From Erythrobacter cryptus DSM 12079 (GTDB taxonomy: Bacteria > Pseudomonadota > Alphaproteobacteria > Sphingomonadales > Sphingomonadaceae), in the NCBI RefSeq assembly GCF_000422985.1, contig NZ_AUHC01000002.1, forward strand, positions 328,191 through 392,190: a DNA stretch of 64,000 bases, read 5' to 3'. Shown here one piece after another: positions 10,175 to 17,989 of this stretch. The notes beneath the pieces are model-generated. The model was not told where the DNA came from, ran no database searches, and saw only the letters and a program-made list of their open reading frames with translations. Every line of letters begins with the position of its first letter. The stretch's first letter is position 1. The translations under genes were made by a program, and so were the position numbers.

Positions 10175-10582
10175 ATGACCATCACCGGAGGCTGCCTGTG
10201 CGGCGCTGTGCGCTACACCTGTGCAGCCGAGCCGCTGCTGTGCGTCACCTGCCATTGCACCAATTGCCAGAAGCAGGCGGGCAGCGCGCTTTCGGTCATC
10301 ATCGGCGTGCCCGAAGCGGCGGTGAGCCACACGGGCACGCTCAAGACCTACCACGACAAGGGTGACAGCGGCGCCACGGTGCGGCGGCAGTTCTGCCCCG
10401 AATGCGGCTCGCCGGTGTTCACCCGGGTCGAAAGCCCGCCGGGCATGCTGTTCATCAAGGCCGGAACGCTTGATGACACCAGCATCCTGAAACCCGCCTT
10501 CCACTGCTATGCCAAGAGCAAGCAGGAATGGGTGGAGCTTGGCGCCATTCCCGCCTTTGCCACCGTGCCCGAGGGCCTGTGA
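10175..10582 (+). CDS. GFA-family (Mss4-like) zinc protein
   Basis: 135-residue protein of the glutathione-dependent formaldehyde-activating (GFA) family, Mss4-like fold. Zinc-binding cysteines are visible in GGCLCGAVRY, CHCTNCQKQAG and CPECGSPVF. ATG at 10175 has AAAGGGGGAAGG upstream. Members are often annotated as formaldehyde-handling enzymes, but most, including this one, have no demonstrated substrate. It lies 25 bp after the lipoprotein gene and converges with the S41 protease gene, 19 bp away. Confidence 0.85.
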   Translation: MTITGGCLCGAVRYTCAAEPLLCVTCHCTNCQKQAGSALSVIIGVPEAAVSHTGTLKTYHDKGDSGATVRRQFCPECGSPVFTRVESPPGMLFIKAGTLDDTSILKPAFHCYAKSKQEWVELGAIPAFATVPEGL

Positions 10583-10601
10583 CCGGGCCTTTGACCGGGG
10601 C

Positions 10602-12074
10602 CTAGAACAGCCCCGGCAATTCGCGCTGGGCCGGGGTGGGGCGGCGCGGCATGAGTGGCTCACGCTCAGGCAAATCGAGGCCGATCGCCATGCGCTCGCC
10701 GGGTTGCATCTGGTTCACCGCCGCCGTGCGCGACGTCGCAAAGCTCACGCAGGTGCCCCCCGCAAGAAAATTGAGAGCTGCCGCGATCGAGGCTTCCTGC
10801 GGATCGCCCAGCGGTCGGTTGAGATCATCGCCCGCGCGGCAGGTGTTGGGCACAACGCTGGCAAGCCCGGTGAAATATTCGCCCTGGTTGTTGGCGTTGA
10901 CGGTCTTGAAGGTCACCGCCCGGATGCGCAGATCGCAGGCGGCAAGGTCAAAGCCGAACTGGCCCACCGGCTTGCCGAAGGAATTGCTCCCCACCAGCGC
11001 CATGTTGGTACCGAGATAGGGGATCATGCCGTTGGCGACCAGTTCGCTTGCCGAGGCGCTGGCGCTGGTGGTGATGAAGGCGATCTTGGTGGGGGCGATG
11101 GCATTGGGCTCGTTGCGCAGCAGCCGGGTCTCGTTCTCCGATGCCTTGGACGGGCGCAGCACGGTGCGGCTCCACACCTGGCCGCTGCGCCCGGCATTGA
11201 GCAGATCGCCGAAGGTGTCGGCCACGCTGACGAGGCCGCCGCCATTGTAGCGCAAATCGATGATCAGCTCGCGCACCCCGCGCGCCGCGAACTGGCCGAA
11301 CGCCTGGCGCAGCTGGTCGGCGGCATCGGCAACGATGAAAGTGCGCAGATTGATATACCCGACCTGCTTGCCGCCATCGTTGAGCACCAGCGCGCCATAG
11401 CGATCCGAGAGCGGATCGAGCGCAAACTCGCTCTTGGTGATCGGACGCTCGACGGTCGGGCCACCCGGTTGCGGGATGAAGCGCAAGACCCGCACCGTGC
11501 CCGCGGTCGAGGGGCCGAGCGCATCGGCCACCGCCTCGGCCCCGCCGCTGGCGAACAGGCTGGAGACGGTCTGCATGGTGCTGGCGCTGGTGCCGATCGC
11601 GGTGATCTCGGTGCCGCGATCGATCCCGGCGGCAAAGGCATTGCCGGCTTCGAAGGCCTCCATCACGAACAGCCGCCGGTTCGCGGTGTCGTAGAACAGG
11701 CGGATGCCAAAGCCGGCGCTGGCGCCCGAATTGATGAGCGCGTTTTCCTCGGCGATCGAGGTGGCGAAGGTGAAGAAGCGGTCACGGCTTTGCGCCCGCG
11801 CCGGGGCGACCCGCGCGTCGAGATAGCTTTGCAGGTCGCTGAAGGAGGCCGGATTGGCCGCCGCCAGCAGTTCGGGGAAGAGATACCATTCGTTGAGCAC
11901 GCGGTCGGCAAAATCCTGCTGCTCGCGCAGCCCGCAGGCCGAGGAGGTCGGCGTCGGCGTGGGGGTGGACCCGCCGCCGGTGGCCGGCGGACCGCCCGAG
12001 GAACTGCCCCCGCCGCCGCAGGCAGCAAGGCTCAAGGCAAGGACGAGGCTGAGGGCGGTGCGACCGACAGTCAT
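10602..12074 (-). CDS. S41-family C-terminal processing protease, lipoprotein
   Basis: 490-residue periplasmic serine protease of the S41 (tail-specific) family. ATG at 12072-12074 begins a type II signal peptide with lipobox SLAACGGGG followed by a Ser/Gly/Pro-rich linker. A PDZ-like part lies in the first half (GIDRGTEITAIGTSA). The catalytic region has the Ser in SASASASELVANGM and the Lys in GSNSFGKPVGQ, which form the Ser/Lys dyad of CtpA-like enzymes, plus IDLRYNGGGLV. An in-frame extension to 12293 lacks a signal peptide and is rejected. Its target is unknown; envelope protein turnover is the inferred role. Confidence 0.85.
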   Translation of the reverse strand: MTVGRTALSLVLALSLAACGGGGSSSGGPPATGGGSTPTPTPTSSACGLREQQDFADRVLNEWYLFPELLAAANPASFSDLQSYLDARVAPARAQSRDRFFTFATSIAEENALINSGASAGFGIRLFYDTANRRLFVMEAFEAGNAFAAGIDRGTEITAIGTSASTMQTVSSLFASGGAEAVADALGPSTAGTVRVLRFIPQPGGPTVERPITKSEFALDPLSDRYGALVLNDGGKQVGYINLRTFIVADAADQLRQAFGQFAARGVRELIIDLRYNGGGLVSVADTFGDLLNAGRSGQVWSRTVLRPSKASENETRLLRNEPNAIAPTKIAFITTSASASASELVANGMIPYLGTNMALVGSNSFGKPVGQFGFDLAACDLRIRAVTFKTVNANNQGEYFTGLASVVPNTCRAGDDLNRPLGDPQEASIAAALNFLAGGTCVSFATSRTAAVNQMQPGERMAIGLDLPEREPLMPRRPTPAQRELPGLF

Positions 12075-12313
12075 CTTGAGAGAAACTCCGCAATTCCGTG
12101 GCTTGGCGGGGGCGCCGTGCAGGGCCTCAGGAATGCAACGTGCGCCTTTCAAGAGCAAGCGGGCTTGGGAACTATCCCTAGGAATGTCGCTTAGGCGTGG
12201 CCTTTTTGCCTGCATTTGCACGGTTTTCCGCAGAAACCGGCGAAAAGCTGGCCGGCGTCTCTCGTCTCCGCGGGCGGAAGGGGGTAGCACCATGCCGATG
12301 AAGCGACAGAATC

Positions 12314-12904
12314 ATGATTGAGTTTCCCGCCTGGCTTGCCCCCGTAGTGCCTGCTCCTGCACGCCATCCGGCGCTGGCGGTGGCGGCGCTGGGCTCGGCG
12401 GCGACGCTCGGGCGGGGCGGCTTTGCCCTGTCGAGCGCCGCCTTTGCCGGGGGCGAAATGCTCGATCCCAGTTTTACCGCCGAGGAGGAGGACGCGGTCG
12501 CCCCGCCGCTCGAATGGAGCGCGCCGCCGCCCGGTTCGGCCGAGCTGGTGCTGGTGGTCGAGGAAGTGGCAGGCGAGGGCAAGGTGCCGGCCTGCCACTG
12601 GCTGGTGTGGGGGCTTGCACCCCAGCGCGGCAAGCTGCTCGAGGGCGAGGTGCCGCCGCGCACCGGCAAGAACCAGCTCGGCAATTCCGAGTGGCTGTTG
12701 CCCGCCCCGGCTCCGGGCGAGACGCGCCACTACCTGTTCCAGCTCTTCGCCACCGATCTGCCGCTGGTGCTGATGCCGGGCGCGCGGCGCGAGCAATTGC
12801 TCGGCGCGCTGCAAGGCTCGGTCACCGCCTGCGCGGTGCTCCATGCCACCTTCACCGGGGGCGAGGAGGACGAGGATTGGGCCGATGGCCAAGATTTCGA
12901 ATAA
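12314..12904 (+). CDS. YbhB/YbcL-type PEBP-family protein
   Basis: 196-residue phosphatidylethanolamine-binding-protein-like (Raf kinase inhibitor-like) protein. Family elements are PPLEWSAPPPGSAELVLVVEE, a DPxxP-like strand replaced by an acidic loop, CHWLVWGLAP, and HYLFQLFATDLPL. An extra acidic tail (EEDEDWADG) is present. The ribosome-binding site before ATG at 12314 is weak. It heads a short plus-strand group with the SWIB gene 28 bp downstream. Bacterial members have no agreed function; ligand binding is inferred from the fold. Confidence 0.75.
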   Translation: MIEFPAWLAPVVPAPARHPALAVAALGSAATLGRGGFALSSAAFAGGEMLDPSFTAEEEDAVAPPLEWSAPPPGSAELVLVVEEVAGEGKVPACHWLVWGLAPQRGKLLEGEVPPRTGKNQLGNSEWLLPAPAPGETRHYLFQLFATDLPLVLMPGARREQLLGALQGSVTACAVLHATFTGGEEDEDWADGQDFE

Positions 12905-12932
12905 CCTGCCACACAAACAAGGGAGTTGAAAA

Positions 12933-13184
12933 ATGGCTGGTACGACCAATGCACTGCAGAAGCCGGTGAACCTTTCCGGCGCGCTCGAGGCGGTGATCGG
13001 CAAGGGGCCGATGACCCGCGCCGAGGTGACCGCCAAGGTGTGGGACTACATCAAGGCCAACGGGCTGCAGGACGCCAAGGACAAGCGCCAGATCAACCCC
13101 GATGCCAAGCTCGGCGCGGTGATCGGCAATGAACAGATCTCGATGTTCAAGATGACCGCGGCAGTCTCCAAGCACCTGAGCTGA
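12933..13184 (+). CDS. SWIB/MDM2-domain protein
   Basis: 83-residue protein consisting almost wholly of a SWIB domain: LSGALEAVIGKGPMTRAEV, then KVWDYIKANGLQDAKDKRQI and a final helix MFKMTAAVSKHLS. Such stand-alone SWIB proteins occur in chlamydiae and many alphaproteobacteria and resemble eukaryotic chromatin-remodelling subunits; their bacterial role is uncertain. GGGAGTTGAAAA precedes ATG at 12933. It follows the PEBP gene closely and ends 36 bp before the convergent DUF3253 gene. Confidence 0.9.
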   Translation: MAGTTNALQKPVNLSGALEAVIGKGPMTRAEVTAKVWDYIKANGLQDAKDKRQINPDAKLGAVIGNEQISMFKMTAAVSKHLS

Positions 13185-13220
13185 TCAGCGGATTGGTGTG
13201 GCGGGCTTATCCGCCCGCCC

Positions 13221-13487
13221 TCAGCGGCGCGCGATCCGATAGGGTCCGCGCCGCATTGCCATCGGCCTGCCCTTCCATGACAGGCCGATAACTCCTTCCT
13301 GCGCCAGGATATCGACCGCGGCGTGCACCGCTGCCATCTTTGCCCGCCAATCCCCTTCCGGCCCGGCCAGGCGCCGGGCGACTTCGCTGGGGCACAGGCT
13401 GGTCCCCGGCGCGCGCTCCGCAAGCAGTGCAAGCAGCGCCGTGCGCGCCGCGCTCAAGCGCCGCTCCGCCGCCGGGGTGGCCAGCAT
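13221..13487 (-). CDS. DUF3253-type small protein
   Basis: 88-residue basic protein. The start at 13485-13487 (GGGTGGGGGA just upstream) lies inside the end of the DoxX-like gene, overlapping it by 34 nt in another frame. The sequence RTALLALLAERAPGTSLCPS, EVARRLAGPEGDWRAKM, VDILAQEGVIGLSWKGRP and GPYRI follows a winged-helix-like pattern known as DUF3253. It is the last gene of a cupin-DoxX-DUF3253 run whose genes overlap. DNA binding is a possibility suggested by the helix-turn-helix look; it is not proven. Confidence 0.65.
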   Translation of the reverse strand: MLATPAAERRLSAARTALLALLAERAPGTSLCPSEVARRLAGPEGDWRAKMAAVHAAVDILAQEGVIGLSWKGRPMAMRRGPYRIARR

Positions 13488-13855
13488 TCCCCCACCCACA
13501 GCGCCAGCGCAACGAGCAGCGGCTGGGCGAGCAGCCGCGGCACGTGATAGGCAAGACCAAGCCCGCCGTCGGGCCGGGCAAGGTCGATCAGCATGTGGTT
13601 CACGTTCGCAGGCCAGACGCATAGGGCATAGGCGGCAAGCCCCCAGCCCGCGGCCTGCCGCAGCCGCCGCGAGAACGGCTGGACCAGCCCGATCGCCCCG
13701 AGGATTTCCGCAAGTCCCGTGGCCCACACCACCACCTCGGGCGCGGGAACGAAGCGCGGAGTGATGGTGATGAAGGGGCGCGGGAACACCAGGTGAAGCA
13801 CCCCGGCAATGAGGTAGAAGGCCGCCAGAAGCACGCGCAAGGCGGCGCGGATCAT
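13454..13855 (-). CDS. DoxX-family membrane protein
   Basis: 133-residue integral membrane protein with about four transmembrane segments (RVLLAAFYLIAGVLHL, VVWATGLAEILGAIGL, AAGWGLAAYALCVW, LLAQPLLVALALWVG), as in the DoxX family. PANVNHMLIDL between segments three and four is a family-type motif. ATG at 13853-13855 overlaps the stop of the cupin gene in an ATGA, which signals translational coupling. No enzymatic residues are evident; the physiological role is unknown. Confidence 0.8.
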   Translation of the reverse strand: MIRAALRVLLAAFYLIAGVLHLVFPRPFITITPRFVPAPEVVVWATGLAEILGAIGLVQPFSRRLRQAAGWGLAAYALCVWPANVNHMLIDLARPDGGLGLAYHVPRLLAQPLLVALALWVGECWPPRRRSGA

Positions 13856-14307
13856 GCCATTGCTCCCGGCTCCCAGCCTGGCGGGGCGAGGGCAAAGCCG
13901 GCAAAATCGAACCCCGGCACCACCACGCAGGAGACCAGCGCATAGCCGTGCTCGCTCATATCGGTAAGCCGGGCGGCCTGCCATTCAGCGGGCGCCACCA
14001 GGGCTTGCAACTGCGCCCCGGCAGCAAGATCCGGGCCAAGCAGCACCTTGCGCACCGGGCCGGCGTCGCTCGCCGCAAGCCGCAGCTCCAACGGATCGCC
14101 CTTGTGCCACAGCCACAATTCGGCCGCATCCACCCGGTGCCAATGCGATTGCTCGCCCGCCTTGATGAGGAACAGGATCGCGGTGCCCCGCGCGCGTCCG
14201 TCCGACCCCGGCTCTGCCCGCCAGGTCTCCCGATACCACCCGCCTTCGGGGTGGGGGGAAAGGCGCAATTGTTCGATCATGCTTTGCGCGCTATCGCTCA
14301 TCACCAT
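13852..14307 (-). CDS. Cupin-fold protein (DUF985 type)
   Basis: 151-residue cupin-superfamily protein. Family signs are SPHPEGGWYRETWRAE, TAILFLIKAGEQSHWHRVDA with the cupin metal-site His residues, ELWLWHKGDPLEL, and CVVVPGFDFAGFAL near the end. This fits the DUF985 (YML079-like) branch. A start at 14305-14307 or the second ATG at 14299-14301 is possible. It is first in the overlapping cupin-DoxX-DUF3253 set. The fold is confident, but the ligand and any enzymatic activity are unknown. Confidence 0.82.
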   Translation of the reverse strand: MVMSDSAQSMIEQLRLSPHPEGGWYRETWRAEPGSDGRARGTAILFLIKAGEQSHWHRVDAAELWLWHKGDPLELRLAASDAGPVRKVLLGPDLAAGAQLQALVAPAEWQAARLTDMSEHGYALVSCVVVPGFDFAGFALAPPGWEPGAMA

Positions 14308-14354
14308 TCCATCTTGCCGGCCGCCATGCCGCCTTATCGGGAGTGCCTCATCCG

Positions 14355-15650
14355 ATGCAAGCCATCCGCCTGCCTGCTGTGCTGCTTGGGGCCGCGGCCC
14401 TCGCCCTTGCGGCGCCCGCGTGCGCGCAGGCCTTGCGCGCCGAGGAGGTGGCGGCGCGCGCCAATGCCGCGCTCGAGGCCGCTCCGGTGTTCGACGGGCA
14501 CAATGACGTGCCCAACCAGCTGCGCGACCGCTTTGCCAATCGCCTGGCTGATTTCGATTTCACCGACACCAGCGCCACCGGCGCGAGCCATCCCGATGGC
14601 CGGGCGATGCACACCGATCTTGCGCGCCTGCGGCAGGGCCGGGTGGGGGCGCAGTTCTGGTCGGTCTATGTGCCTGCCACCAAAAACGAGGCCGAGGCGG
14701 TGCGCCAGGTGCTCGAACAGATCGATGTCACCCGGCGGCTGATTGATCGCTATCCGGACGATCTGCAACTTGCCACCACCGCTGACGAGGTCGAACGCGC
14801 CATGATGCAGGGGCGCATCGCCTCGCTGCTGGGGGCCGAAGGTGGTCATGCGATCGGCTCGAGCCTGGCGGTGCTGCGCCAGCTCCACGCGCTCGGGGTG
14901 CGTTATCTCACGCTGACCCACAATGCCAATGTGCCCTGGGCCGATGCCGCCACCGACACGCCTGAGCACGATGGGCTGACCGATTTCGGCCGGGCGGTGG
15001 TGCGCGAGATGAACCGGCTGGGGATGCTGGTGGATTTGAGCCACGTGAGCGAGGCGACGATGATGGACGCGCTCGATGAGGCGCGCGCCCCGGTGATCTT
15101 CAGCCATTCGGGCGCGCGCGCGGTCACCGGCCATGCCCGCAACGTGCCCGACAGCGTGCTCGCGCGCCTGCCCGAAAATGGCGGGGTGGTGATGGTGGTG
15201 GCCCTACCGCGCTTCATCAGCGAGGCGGTGCGCCAATGGGGCGCGCGCCGCGCTGGGGAGGAAGCGCGCCTCAAGGCGCTGTGGCTGGGCCAGCCGGGCA
15301 AGGTCGCCGAAGGGCTGGCCGCGTGGGACAAGGCAAATCCCGAACCGCGCGCGACGATCAGCGACATGGCCGATCATATCGACCATATCCGCAAGGTTGC
15401 CGGGGTCGAACATATCGGCATCGGCGGCGATTTCGACGGGATGCCTTCCGGCCCCGAAGGCTTCGAGGACGTGCGTGGCTATCCGGCGCTGTTTACGGAA
15501 CTGGCGCGGCGCGGCTATTCGCAGGCGGAACTTGAAATGATCGCCAGCCGCAACATCCTCAGGGTAATGCGCGCCGCCGAAGCCTATGCCGCCAGCCTTG
15601 CCGACGTGCCGCCCGGCGAGGCGGCAATCAATGCGCCAGCGCCGGAATGA
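14355..15650 (+). CDS. Exported M19-family dipeptidase (renal dipeptidase type)
   Basis: 431-residue zinc dipeptidase of the M19 family. ATG at 14355 has GGGAG 11 nt upstream and begins a signal peptide ending APACAQA, so the enzyme is periplasmic; a GTG 12 nt earlier is less likely. Zinc-site signatures are VFDGHNDVP (His-x-Asp), the Glu in LLGAEGGHAIG, LTHNANVPWADA, MLVDLSHVSE, IFSHSGARAVTGHARN and GIGGDFDGM. Length and motif order match the family. It probably cleaves dipeptides or related amides; the exact substrate cannot be read. Its 3' end overlaps the convergent 50-residue membrane-protein gene by 23 nt. Confidence 0.9.
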   Translation: MQAIRLPAVLLGAAALALAAPACAQALRAEEVAARANAALEAAPVFDGHNDVPNQLRDRFANRLADFDFTDTSATGASHPDGRAMHTDLARLRQGRVGAQFWSVYVPATKNEAEAVRQVLEQIDVTRRLIDRYPDDLQLATTADEVERAMMQGRIASLLGAEGGHAIGSSLAVLRQLHALGVRYLTLTHNANVPWADAATDTPEHDGLTDFGRAVVREMNRLGMLVDLSHVSEATMMDALDEARAPVIFSHSGARAVTGHARNVPDSVLARLPENGGVVMVVALPRFISEAVRQWGARRAGEEARLKALWLGQPGKVAEGLAAWDKANPEPRATISDMADHIDHIRKVAGVEHIGIGGDFDGMPSGPEGFEDVRGYPALFTELARRGYSQAELEMIASRNILRVMRAAEAYAASLADVPPGEAAINAPAPE

Positions 15651-15780
15651 TCCATACGAGGCTCATCGCGATCACCGCAAAGCCAAGGCTGAAGGCCAGC
15701 ACATAGCGCAGCCCGGTGTTGCTCACCGCGCCGCGCGCGGCGTCATCATTGATGTGGATGCTGTCGTTGTTCTCGGCCAT
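15628..15780 (-). CDS. 50-residue single-pass membrane protein
   Basis: Small protein starting at ATG 15778-15780 after GGGGAGAGGTCTG. The first 28 residues are polar and acidic (MAENNDSIHINDD), followed by one transmembrane helix (YVLAFSLGFAVIAMSLVWII) and a short tail. A good ribosome-binding site and the clear hydrophobic helix support a real gene. A perfect 12-bp inverted repeat lies 44 bp upstream, so it may be tightly regulated. It does not match a family I recognise; a subunit or regulator of a membrane complex is a guess. Confidence 0.6.
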   Translation of the reverse strand: MAENNDSIHINDDAARGAVSNTGLRYVLAFSLGFAVIAMSLVWIIPALAH

Positions 15781-15823
15781 CAGACCTCTCCCCTCATCGC
15801 GGGCGCCGGTGCGGCGCCCCGGT

Positions 15824-15852
15824 GACGTTACGGAAGATGTTTCCGTAACGTC
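15824..15852. promoter_or_regulatory. Perfect 12-bp inverted repeat (probable operator)
   Basis: Arms GACGTTACGGAA (15824-15835) and TTCCGTAACGTC (15841-15852) are exact reverse complements around a 5-bp spacer. There is no T-run on either side, so it does not look like an intrinsic terminator. It lies between the end of dapD and the start of the 50-residue membrane protein (both minus strand). The length and dyad suit a TetR-type repressor site; this is an inference. Confidence 0.55.
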
Positions 15853-15894
15853 AACCAACCACGTGGGCGGGGAGAGGTTCCCGGGGGGGCAGGA

Positions 15895-16731
15895 TCAATC
15901 GCGCAGCAGCTCGTTGATCGCGGTCTTGGCGCGGGTCTGGGCATCGACGGTCTTGACGATCACCGCGCAATAGAGGCTCGGGCCGGGGGTGCCATCGGGC
16001 AGCGGCTTGCCCGGCAGCGATCCGGGCACCACCACGGCATAGGGCGGCACTTCGCCGACATGCACCTTCCCGGTGGCGCGATCGATGATCTTGGTCGAGG
16101 CGCCGAGATAGACCCCCATCGCCAGCACCGCGCCTTCACCCACGCGCACACCCTCGGCCACCTCGGCGCGCGCGCCGATGAAGGCATTGTCGCCGATGAT
16201 CACCGGCTCGGCCTGGAGCGGCTCGAGCACCCCGCCGATCCCGGCCCCGCCCGAGACGTGGACATTGGCGCCGATCTGCGCGCAGGAGCCGACTGTTGCC
16301 CAGGTGTCGATCATGGTGTTTGCGCCGACATGGGCGCCGATGTTGACGAAGCTCGGCATCAGGACCGCGCCCTTGCCGATGAAGGCGCCGCGCCGCACCA
16401 CCGCGCCCGGCACCACCCGGAATCCGGCCTCCTTGAAGCGGTTCTCGCCCCAGCCGGCGAATTTCAGCGGCACCTTGTCATAGGCGGGCGCCCCGGCCGC
16501 GCCGCCCTCCATGACGCGATTGTCATTGAGGCGGAAGGAGAGCAGCACCGCCTTCTTGAGCCACTGGTTGACGCGCCAGCCACCCGCACCGTCGGGCTCG
16601 GCCACGCGCGCCTCGCCGCTTTCCAGGAGGTCAAGCGCGGCCTCCACCGCTGCGGCGACACCATGGCCGGGGCCAATGGCGCTGCGTTCTTCCCACGCGG
16701 CTTCGATAGCGGTGATGAGGGGATCGTGCAT
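15895..16731 (-). CDS. dapD: Tetrahydrodipicolinate N-succinyltransferase DapD
   Basis: Transfers succinyl from succinyl-CoA to tetrahydrodipicolinate in the lysine/diaminopimelate pathway (cytosol). The 278 residues match the usual length. The N-terminal helical part ([16 protein letters not shown]) is followed by a left-handed beta-helix of hexapeptide repeats ([37 protein letters not shown] turns, [16 protein letters not shown]) and [15 protein letters not shown] near the end. GGAG lies before ATG at 16729-16731. No other dap gene is adjacent. Confidence in the family is very high. Confidence 0.96.
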   Translation of the reverse strand: MHDPLITAIEAAWEERSAIGPGHGVAAAVEAALDLLESGEARVAEPDGAGGWRVNQWLKKAVLLSFRLNDNRVMEGGAAGAPAYDKVPLKFAGWGENRFKEAGFRVVPGAVVRRGAFIGKGAVLMPSFVNIGAHVGANTMIDTWATVGSCAQIGANVHVSGGAGIGGVLEPLQAEPVIIGDNAFIGARAEVAEGVRVGEGAVLAMGVYLGASTKIIDRATGKVHVGEVPPYAVVVPGSLPGKPLPDGTPGPSLYCAVIVKTVDAQTRAKTAINELLRD

Positions 16732-16815
16732 CGGGCGTCTCCGGGCAAAGCTCTTGCGCCAGCGCGCCTAGCCGCGCCGCGCGTGTGCGGCAAGCGGAAC
16801 CCACCGGCCCGCAGG

Positions 16816-16842
16816 GCCGCAAGGCCGAACGGCCGCCCGCAG
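16816..16842 (-). repeat. 27-bp repeat copy 1 (exact match to 33412-33438, inverted)
   Basis: The 175-bp gap upstream of dapD holds a 27-bp sequence (on the minus strand starting CTGCGGGCGGCCGTTCGG) that is identical to plus-strand 33412-33438, between tolQ and tolR. Both copies are intergenic and contain the internal dyad GGCCGTTCGGCC-like core. It is probably a small dispersed repeat of REP type; the number of copies in the genome is unknown. Confidence 0.6.
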
Positions 16843-16906
16843 GTGGCCCGCAGCGCAGCGGAGGGAACAGCACCGAGGACGCGCACCCGGATGGGGGCGC
16901 GAAAAA

Positions 16907-17989
16907 CTAGGGCTTCATACCGGCGGCGATGGCGAAGGCGTAAGCCCGCTCGGCCAGCGGGCGCACCCGCTCGCTCATCGCCTGGGCATGGGCGGAAGAT
17001 GCGGTGCCGTCGATCACCCGCTTCTTGATCCCCTGCATGATCCCGGCGAGGCGGAACAGGTTGTAGGCGAAATACCAGTCCATCGGCGGCACCGGATAGC
17101 CGGTGCGCGCGACATAGCGTTCCACCGCCTCGTCCTGCGAGGGGATGCCGAGCGCTTCAAGATCAAGCCCGAGCAACCCTGCGCGGCCATCGGCGGGATT
17201 GTGCCAGTTGAGCATAAGGTAGCTGAAATCGGCGATCGGATCGCCAAGCGTCGAAAGCTCCCAGTCGAGCACGGCAATGATGCGGGCTTCGTTCTTGTGG
17301 AAGATCACGTTGTCGAGCCGATAATCGCCATGCACCACGCTCGCGGCATTCTGCGGCGGGATGGTCTGGGGCAGCCATTCGATCAGCCGCTCCATCTCGG
17401 GCATGTGCTCGGTTTCGGAGAGCTTGTATTGCTTGGTCCAGCGGGCGATCTGCCGCGCGCAATAGTCATCGGGCTTGCCGAAATCGCCCATGCCGATGGC
17501 TGCGGGATCCTTGGTGTGCAGATCGGCCATGGTGTCGATCAGCGCGTGGTAGATCGCCCGGCGCTCCTCCGGGCTCATCCCGGGCAGCGCGCCGTTCCAC
17601 AGCGAGCGGCCATCGGCGAGGCTCATGACGAAGAACTTGGCCCCGATCACCTGAGGATCTTCGCACAGGCCAAAGGTGCGCGGCACCGGGAAGCCGGTGG
17701 GATAAAGCCCCGTCATTGCCCGATATTCGCGGTCAACCGCATGGGCCGACGGCAGCAGCTTGCCGAAAGGCTGGCGGCGCAGCACGTAAGAGGCAGCAGG
17801 GGTGTCGATCCGGTAGGTGGGATTGGATTGCCCGCCCTTGAACTTGGAATAGCTGATCGGGCCGGCAAAGCCTTCGACATTGGCCTCGAACCAGCGCGTG
17901 AGCGCCGCAAGATCGAGCCGGTCTTTCTCCGGCACCTCGGTGGTGCCGACCATCTCCTTGTCGAAATCGATCTGGGGTGCGTTGCTCAT
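16907..17989 (-). CDS. Phosphotransferase (APH-fold, acyl-CoA dehydrogenase-associated)
   Basis: 360-residue kinase-like protein of the aminoglycoside-phosphotransferase fold, in the branch found beside or fused to acyl-CoA dehydrogenases (ACAD10/11-like). Nucleotide-site features are YVLRRQPFGKLLPSAH, the catalytic loop VVHGDYRLDNVIFH and the metal-binding IAVLDWELSTLGDP. ATG at 17987-17989 overlaps the stop of the alcohol dehydrogenase gene by one base, so both are co-translated. Related proteins phosphorylate 4-hydroxyacyl-CoAs; that activity is an inference here, supported by three acyl-CoA dehydrogenase genes close by. Confidence 0.83.
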   Translation of the reverse strand: MSNAPQIDFDKEMVGTTEVPEKDRLDLAALTRWFEANVEGFAGPISYSKFKGGQSNPTYRIDTPAASYVLRRQPFGKLLPSAHAVDREYRAMTGLYPTGFPVPRTFGLCEDPQVIGAKFFVMSLADGRSLWNGALPGMSPEERRAIYHALIDTMADLHTKDPAAIGMGDFGKPDDYCARQIARWTKQYKLSETEHMPEMERLIEWLPQTIPPQNAASVVHGDYRLDNVIFHKNEARIIAVLDWELSTLGDPIADFSYLMLNWHNPADGRAGLLGLDLEALGIPSQDEAVERYVARTGYPVPPMDWYFAYNLFRLAGIMQGIKKRVIDGTASSAHAQAMSERVRPLAERAYAFAIAAGMKP

